In this document: piece after piece, positions 58,004-64,000 of the stretch
How positions within the stretch are numbered: position 1 is the first letter of the stretch
Layout: each line of letters begins with the position of its first letter
Source: Pterobdella sp. o SKG-2022
Taxonomy: Eukaryota; Annelida; Clitellata; Hirudinida; Piscicolidae
Assembly: GCA_964035795.1 (NCBI GenBank)
Contig: OZ038324.1
Span: forward strand, 6,851,206-6,915,205
DNA: 64,000 bases
Reading direction: 5' to 3'
Made by a program: the position numbers and the translations under genes
Notes under the pieces: model-generated
What the model saw: the letters and a program-made list of their open reading frames with translations, nothing else
The model's database searches: none
What the model was told of the DNA's origin: nothing

Positions 58004-61000
58004 TCAAGGGGTTTCAATCACCATCCCAAACCTTGCGTGCAGTTTCTTCTGCAGAGAGATATACTGTGTGTGTAGTTGTTTGTACTTCTGCTTCAACGAC
58101 TCCACTTCATCTTGTTGTTCCTTCAATACTCCCCTATTCGTCTCCAACTCCGATACCAAAACCTTTTTGTGTTGTGAAGCGCTATATGAGTGAATTTTCT
58201 TTTTCAATCAATCTTTACTCGGTTTTTTCTTTGGATAGTTTGTTTGTTACTTCGCGCCTTTATAAAGCTTGATGGCAAAATTATGTTTTTAAGGATAAAA
58301 GCAAAAATAAATTTAGCACTTATCCCATTTTTTTTTAAATTATTTCAAACTCCATCCCAGATAATTTACCACATTATCTATTTTTCTCCCATAATTTCAA
58401 CCACTCGCAACACCACCTTGTAATGCTTGTTCTTCTGCATTAAAGCTTCTCTGAGAGATGCTGATTGTACTCTCATCTCTTGATTGTTTTGTCGAGCTAG
58501 AGCTATCTGTGGTTGGACACCTTGAGTTGAACACTTCTTTGCAGTTGATTGTCTTATTTAATTAGTTGGTCGTTGCTTAAAACTACAAACAAGCAACATT
58601 TTATTCGATTGAAAAATCTCACTTTCATTTTTTCAAAAAGTTTCTCCCTCCCTCTCACATCCATCTCCTTCTCCACCATTTGAGTGTTCACATCGATCAA
58701 CCTCTTTTGTAGAACATGTACCTTCTTCACTAACTCATAAGCACTGGCATCTGTTGTCTATGGTGTAAGGGAGGAGAGGGGTTCATGAGTAGGTTATAGT
58801 GGTGTTAATAGATGTTCAGTATGGATGTGGGCATAATATGGATGTTTAGTTTTTGGTTGGTTGTTATAGTGTAACGGTTTATTTTTACTTTTGAAACATC
58901 TATTTTAGTGAATAAAGTATTTTTATTCAATTTGAGTGATACCAATTAGTAACACATGAAAGATTTAATTTGATCATAATAACCATTTCAAAGTTAAAAA
59001 TATTCATGTTAAAAAATCAAGTGCTACAACCTCCAAAGCTCTCCACCGATGCACGTTCAAAGGCCTTTCCAGCTCCTCTTCCATTGCCTTCACTTTTATT
59101 CGTTCTCTCACCAGCTTCTTTTCTTGTTTAAACAACTCAGCGCTATATAATTTTATAGGTTTATGATTGTAATTAATACTTTATATAATACAATATTTTA
59201 ACCGACCTCATATCATTCATCTTGGTGACCTTTTTCTGCAGTAGATCCTTCTCTCTAACCAATCTCCTGACTTCTCCTTTTAGAATACTTATGTCTTCAT
59301 CTTTTGCCTTCAAATCCATCTCTTCCTTCCTCAACATGGTCTCTTGTAAATCCACTTTCTCATATAACAGCTTCACCTAATTAGTTTTATAAGCTATTAT
59401 GAGCTCAAAAAAGATGGATTTTTTAACCAAATTTCATGTAATAAAAAATTTGTTAACACTGATATTCAAAGATCAATATTTCTATTGAGGATTGCACAAT
59501 TGACAGATCTCACAGAACGCTACTCAAATTGAATATAATAGTGAAATTCAAAAAATAACTGAACGGAAATATGAACTTAAAGAAAGTCTCGCCCCATTTA
59601 TATAAATATTAAATGCATTAAAATTTTTATTTGATTTGATTTGAAATAGTTCTTTTATCATAATATCATGTCTACAACTTCGTTGTTTTTCTTGCACAGT
59701 TGGCCTTCAATTGATTCCTTCTGTTTTTTTATCTGTTTGAGATTAGGTTTCATATTAATTTACATTTCACACATCTCAGGAAATTTTTATATAAATCATT
59801 AATTTATTTTATTATTTTTTCAAAATTTTTTACACAATTAACACTTCACAACATCATCGCCGTTACTCATAACACCCTACTAACCAACACAACAACAAAT
59901 TTAACTAAACTACCAAATACCATCTTAAGCTAGCACACGTTACATTTCACAATAACTACTTTCTTACACTATAAAAACCAAACACACACCATCCCACCAC
60001 CATACTACACTATCCAATCCACATAACCCTCCACCAACCTCACTGATATGTCTATTATCTTTATGAAGGGTATCTTTAAGAACTGAAATCTCCTTCAATA
60101 ACTCCCGTTCTTTTAACTCCATCTCATCCATCACCCCCTTCAAGTTTTTATTTCAATCAAAATTGCTTAAATCTTGGTGGTTTTAAATTCAAAGAAAAGC
60201 GACTAGAACTGGAGTTATTAATTTTCCGAATTTTTCAATTCCCATTGAAATAAATAGTTTCAAAGTAGCACCTTCAATAGCTAAACGTTTTCTATTTCTT
60301 ATTTATTTTTATATACTTAATATTCATGAGTTAGACATTTTAGCTCATTTGTTTATTTTTAAGCTAGATAAAGGGGCATTATCTTTATTTTACAACCACA
60401 AAACACCACCCACCTACCTTCAAATCTTGCATATTCTTATTAATACTCGATAGATCTGTTTTCAATTGTTCTCTTTCTTTTTCTAGTTTCTGTGTTAATG
60501 ATGATAGTGGATGTTGGTTGTGAGGTGATGGTGGTAGAGGGGGTGATGATGGTGATGAAGGTTGATTACATCATATTATAAAGTGTTTGATGTTGTTGTT
60601 TCTATACAATCATACTAGTTGGACTTTTTTTGTACTAACAGTTTTACTACTATTTCAATGAGGAATCAGGATTTTTCCGGAAATTATCAATATTATTTAA
60701 ATTATAGAAGGATAAAGTACTTAATTATTTAACGAATAAAAACTTATTTTCTAAATAGAATAAGAATAATAATAAAAAAACAATAATTTTTTATTCTTTA
60801 TTATATGGGAAAAGTTTCTAATGCCAAACACCAATAGCCTACAGCGAAATGCTTGTGTTCCATATTGAGCTCTTGTGATTGGTTGGCCAGCTGATCTTTC
60901 AGTTGTTCCGATTGGTGCAGCAGGGTCTTCAACTTTTTTTTTAGGGAACTTAACTCGTCCTTAGAAAATAAATTAAATGTTTGAATTGATAACTGTACGC

Positions 61001-64000
61001 TATAAAAATCTTAATAATAATAATATTCATTTCTTGGTGGCAAGGATTAAAAGATTTTAGTGAAAAGTCGTAAAAGTTTTTTTTGCAGAATTAATTAAAT
61101 ATTAATGAAAAAATATTCAATTGGGGAGTGGAAATATTTTGAAAACTATTGAAAAAAAGCTTCACAAAATATTTAACAAAAATATAATTAAAAGTTATCG
61201 AACCCCAATACTTCCTAAATAGCCCTTCTACTTATAGATCAAAGCGCTTGATACAGGTGTGTAACAGGTGCTAATTGTCGGCCCACGCGGGGTCGAAGAC
61301 GGTACCTACGAATAATTAGTCTAATGCTCTACCAGCTGAGCTATAAGAGCCTCCCAAACCACCTGCTTATCAGTCAACTCCTTGCTGTAGGCATTGCGGT
61401 CCCCTCTGACAGCTTCAAACAGCTGTTGCTGCTGCCTCAGCTGACTTTCCGATGAGCACACCTGTCAATTAAAATATTAATTTGATTGGTTGATGTTGTT
61501 GTTGAGAATATGATGGGATAAAAAATAGTTACCCACTAACAATAATCATAATAAAAAAATATAGAATGATTCTTTGTGTGAATTATTTTGAGCAAGTTTT
61601 TGTAGAAGTCAAAAACATTTAAAACACGTTTCAAAGTTACAATGATAAACGTGAATCTAGCTTGAAGATGGTTCCATGAGACGTAGTGCTGTATTCGAGA
61701 GAAACCTCGCTACTAATTGAGAAAATATAGTAATAATGATGATGATAATCAGACAAATATAATATTGGTGATACTATATAAATATATTAATGATGATGAC
61801 AATCAGAAAGAGATAGTATACAAGACTAGCCATAAAGCACACTATTGCCGAAGTTGGTTATAAAGACTCACGTACCTGCTGCTTCCATCCATGCAACTCC
61901 TCCTCCTTTATCTTCAACTCTTGCAACACTCCCACCATCTTTAATTGTAATATAAACTGTGGTTAAGTTTGGAGAAAATAATAACTCATGAGCTTATGTT
62001 GATCTTCAAAAGTAGATTGGAATGTTGATTGGAATGAGATTCTATGATGCCAAGAAGTTATGCAATAACTACTCAGTTGGATTTAAAAAAAAAGAGAAGA
62101 TTGGCTAATTCAAAGAAGTGGAATGAAGGTAAATTATATGCGCCGATTCTTTTTTAGTTGATGAGACACTAGCATTATGAACTGATAATGACAACAGTAA
62201 TCGAAATAATGGTGAAATAAAAAAAAACCTTGTTTGTCAAGGTGCTAGAGTCTTCAACGTACTTGTCTCTCTCTTTCTCTAGTTGCACAACAACCTGGCC
62301 AATTGAAAAGATGCAATTATTTTGAATTACAATTCATTTTAAATTTATGATCTTTCCTAAGTAAAGTTTTTTTGATTTTTCTCACAACAAAAGATAAAAT
62401 TTTTATTTAAATATGTATGTTTGAGCATACAATAACTACTGGGGTAGGATTAAGACCCCAACTAGTATATGTCAAACTTCAGACTAACATATAAAACGTT
62501 TATTATAGAGTTGTAATCCAGTATAAATTTTCATATCGTCATATTAAAGTAGCATTTAACTTTTTGCTGCTTGGCAACTTCGTTCTTGACAGCTGTGACT
62601 TCCGCCTCGACCGCTGATTTGTTCTGCTGTAGCAGCTTGAACTCATTTAATTGTTTCCTGCTTCTTGAATGGGCCTTTTGCATGTTCTGTCAATGGAAAA
62701 TCAAGTTTAATGGTAACTAATAAAAATTTGCGTATAATAAACTATCAATGTTTCATTCATATTTTGGATAATATTTTATAAATATAAAACTTAGGTTATT
62801 ATACTAAATATTTTGTTCCAGTTGAGTTCTATGACGCTATAAAAATTGATACTATTCTTACTATAAATAAATATTTTAAACCTGATGTGTGGAGTCTCTT
62901 TCCCTCAACAAATCTTCCTTCTCCCTCTTCTCTTGCTCCACTGCTTTCTTCGTAACGTCGAATTCTGCAAGCACAAAAATCAAATACGAATGATTTTCAC
63001 AATTCTGATTATTTTTTCAGTTATAACTTCAACTCCATATATTTTATTATTGTTGATGTGGTTTTTATTAATTTTTTCTGTTTTTTTTTATTTTATTATT
63101 TATGTTTTTGTGCACACAAACTGATGTTTTACCTTTGTAGTATCTGGTATTTTATTTTACAAAATTGTGTTTTATTTTTACAATGCTGTACTAATTTCTT
63201 ATAAAATTTATTCATTCGTTATATTTTATGTTGGATATATTTGATAAAAATCTATTAACACCCAAACCTTTCTGCAGCTTGGAGAGTTGAGTTTTGAGCA
63301 CGTCTTTTGCATTCTCCCACTCTGTCTTCGAATCTTCCATCCCTTTCAATTTTTTAGCCACAACATCTCTCTGTCTGCTTAACTTACTCACTTCTGTCTT
63401 CAAAGATGCAACCTCTTCTTCTCTTTGCTGGGTGTTTTGTAGATAATAATTGTTATCAGACGCTTTTATTGGCTAAAGAACACAAAGCTTCTTGTAAACC
63501 GCACTCACATTGTCGAGTCATGATAGTTAGTTTGATATAATAAAAAAATATAGTAATTTACAAAGCTATAAATAAAAATAAAATGGTGACGTAGTTACAT
63601 TAAGAAGAGCAGTGTTGCTGTTGAGTTGTTTGGTGGAGCTCTGAAGCTGATTTGATTGGCTATTTAGCTGAGTATCGATCTGCTGTAATCTGCTTTGCAG
63701 CTGAGTCTTCTCCATTTCTAGCTTATCACTTTGCTCCTGAAGATTAGTCATCTTGAGAGTCACTGGATTTGATAGTACTAGAATTATTAGGATCATTTTT
63801 ATTGATAACAATATTGGGGGAGTCATTTGGATATTTCTTATAAGCAACAATAATATTTGATATCCATAAAAGTTTGATTTTTTGTTGAAATAAGTATTTA
63901 TATATTTTTAAAAAATTCAAACTATTTACATCATTGAAAAGCCCTATGGAAGTTTCATAAATAAATAATTTGTTTTTTTTTACAATTGTGCCAGATTAAT
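58004..64000 (-). CDS. CFAP58: Cilia- and flagella-associated protein 58, C-terminal two thirds (partial)
   Basis: This coiled-coil protein of motile cilia and sperm flagella is called CCDC147 in older naming. Minus-strand exons: 63762-63599, 63427-63268, 62964-62882, 62686-62561, 62294-62229, 61938-61876, 61461-61363, 60959-60843, 60489-60418, 60137-60039, 59732-59676, 59376-59207, 59142-59031, 58757-58623, 58506-58417, 58162-58004. About 590 residues are covered, and the N-terminal exons lie beyond 64000. Heptad-rich sequence runs throughout. Recognised blocks include DLLRERDSTHQ, VVQLEKERDKYVED, LFEAVRGDRNAYSKEL, VKLLYEKVDLQETML, RPLNVHRWRALE, ASAYELVKKVHVLQKRL and KVLVSELETNRG. Phases close at every junction. 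The C-terminus (RFGMVIETP) differs from the vertebrate Gly/Pro tail. A possible donor at CACGCAAG/GTTTGG leaves room for another last exon. Confidence 0.93.
61235..61353 (-). repeat. tRNA-derived SINE, copy 3, next to a CFAP58 5' splice site
   Basis: On the minus strand it begins GGGAGGCTCTTATAGCTCAG. It keeps a very good A-box (TAGCTCAGCTGGTAGAGC), an anticodon arm with TTAGACTAATTATTCG, a B-box-like GTCTTCGACCCC and the body (CCTGTTACACACC, ATCTATAAG). It starts about nine bases after the CFAP58 donor at 61362. Confidence 0.82.

Overview
This is a window of animal (metazoan) nuclear DNA. It is strongly AT-rich and its genes are cut into many small exons. Only animal-type gene families are visible: hnRNP L, an SLC4A11-type transporter, filamin, neuroguidin, CFAP58 and a small antistasin-like secreted protein. 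CFAP58 implies cells with motile cilia or flagella. The phylum cannot be fixed from the sequence. All exon maps were built by hand: I joined open segments through GT-AG (or AT-AC) sites, required the reading phase to close at every junction, and compared the result with family members remembered from training. No database search was run.

Layout. 1-4147 holds no gene I can name. 4148-9151 (+) is an hnRNP L orthologue in 16 coding exons, two of whose introns have U12-type AT-AC ends. 9700-12450 (+) is an unrecognised protein with a Cys-pair, low-complexity N-terminus and an NHL-like beta-propeller C-terminus. 13264-13647 may hold two more small exons. 14058-30039 (+) is a complete SLC4A11-like transporter of about 1614 residues in 20 coding exons, with a 400-residue N-terminal extension. 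Its introns carry a (TTAC)n array, a tRNA-derived SINE, a decayed Tc1 transposon, opposed GAT and ATC arrays and a non-LTR retrotransposon tail. 30040-34821 looks non-coding.

34827-46390 (+) encodes the C-terminal half of filamin (about repeats 16-24, with hinge 2); no actin-binding half is visible upstream. One of its introns carries a broken Penelope-like retroelement in antisense. 47639-50465 (-) is a five-exon secreted Cys-rich protein whose second intron is almost entirely a 1.19 kb (TAGG)n array ending close to the 3' splice site. 51316-52291 is a (TAG)n array between divergent genes. 53468-57237 (+) is neuroguidin. 58004 to beyond 64000 (-) is the C-terminal two thirds of CFAP58.

The genes do not form one pathway. 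They are ordinary housekeeping, cytoskeletal, transport and ciliary genes lying next to each other. The unusual content is in gene structure: the AT-AC intron pair, the chimeric or extended transporter N-terminus, the half filamin, very long pure microsatellites inside introns, and repeated use of GTT-type 5' splice sites.
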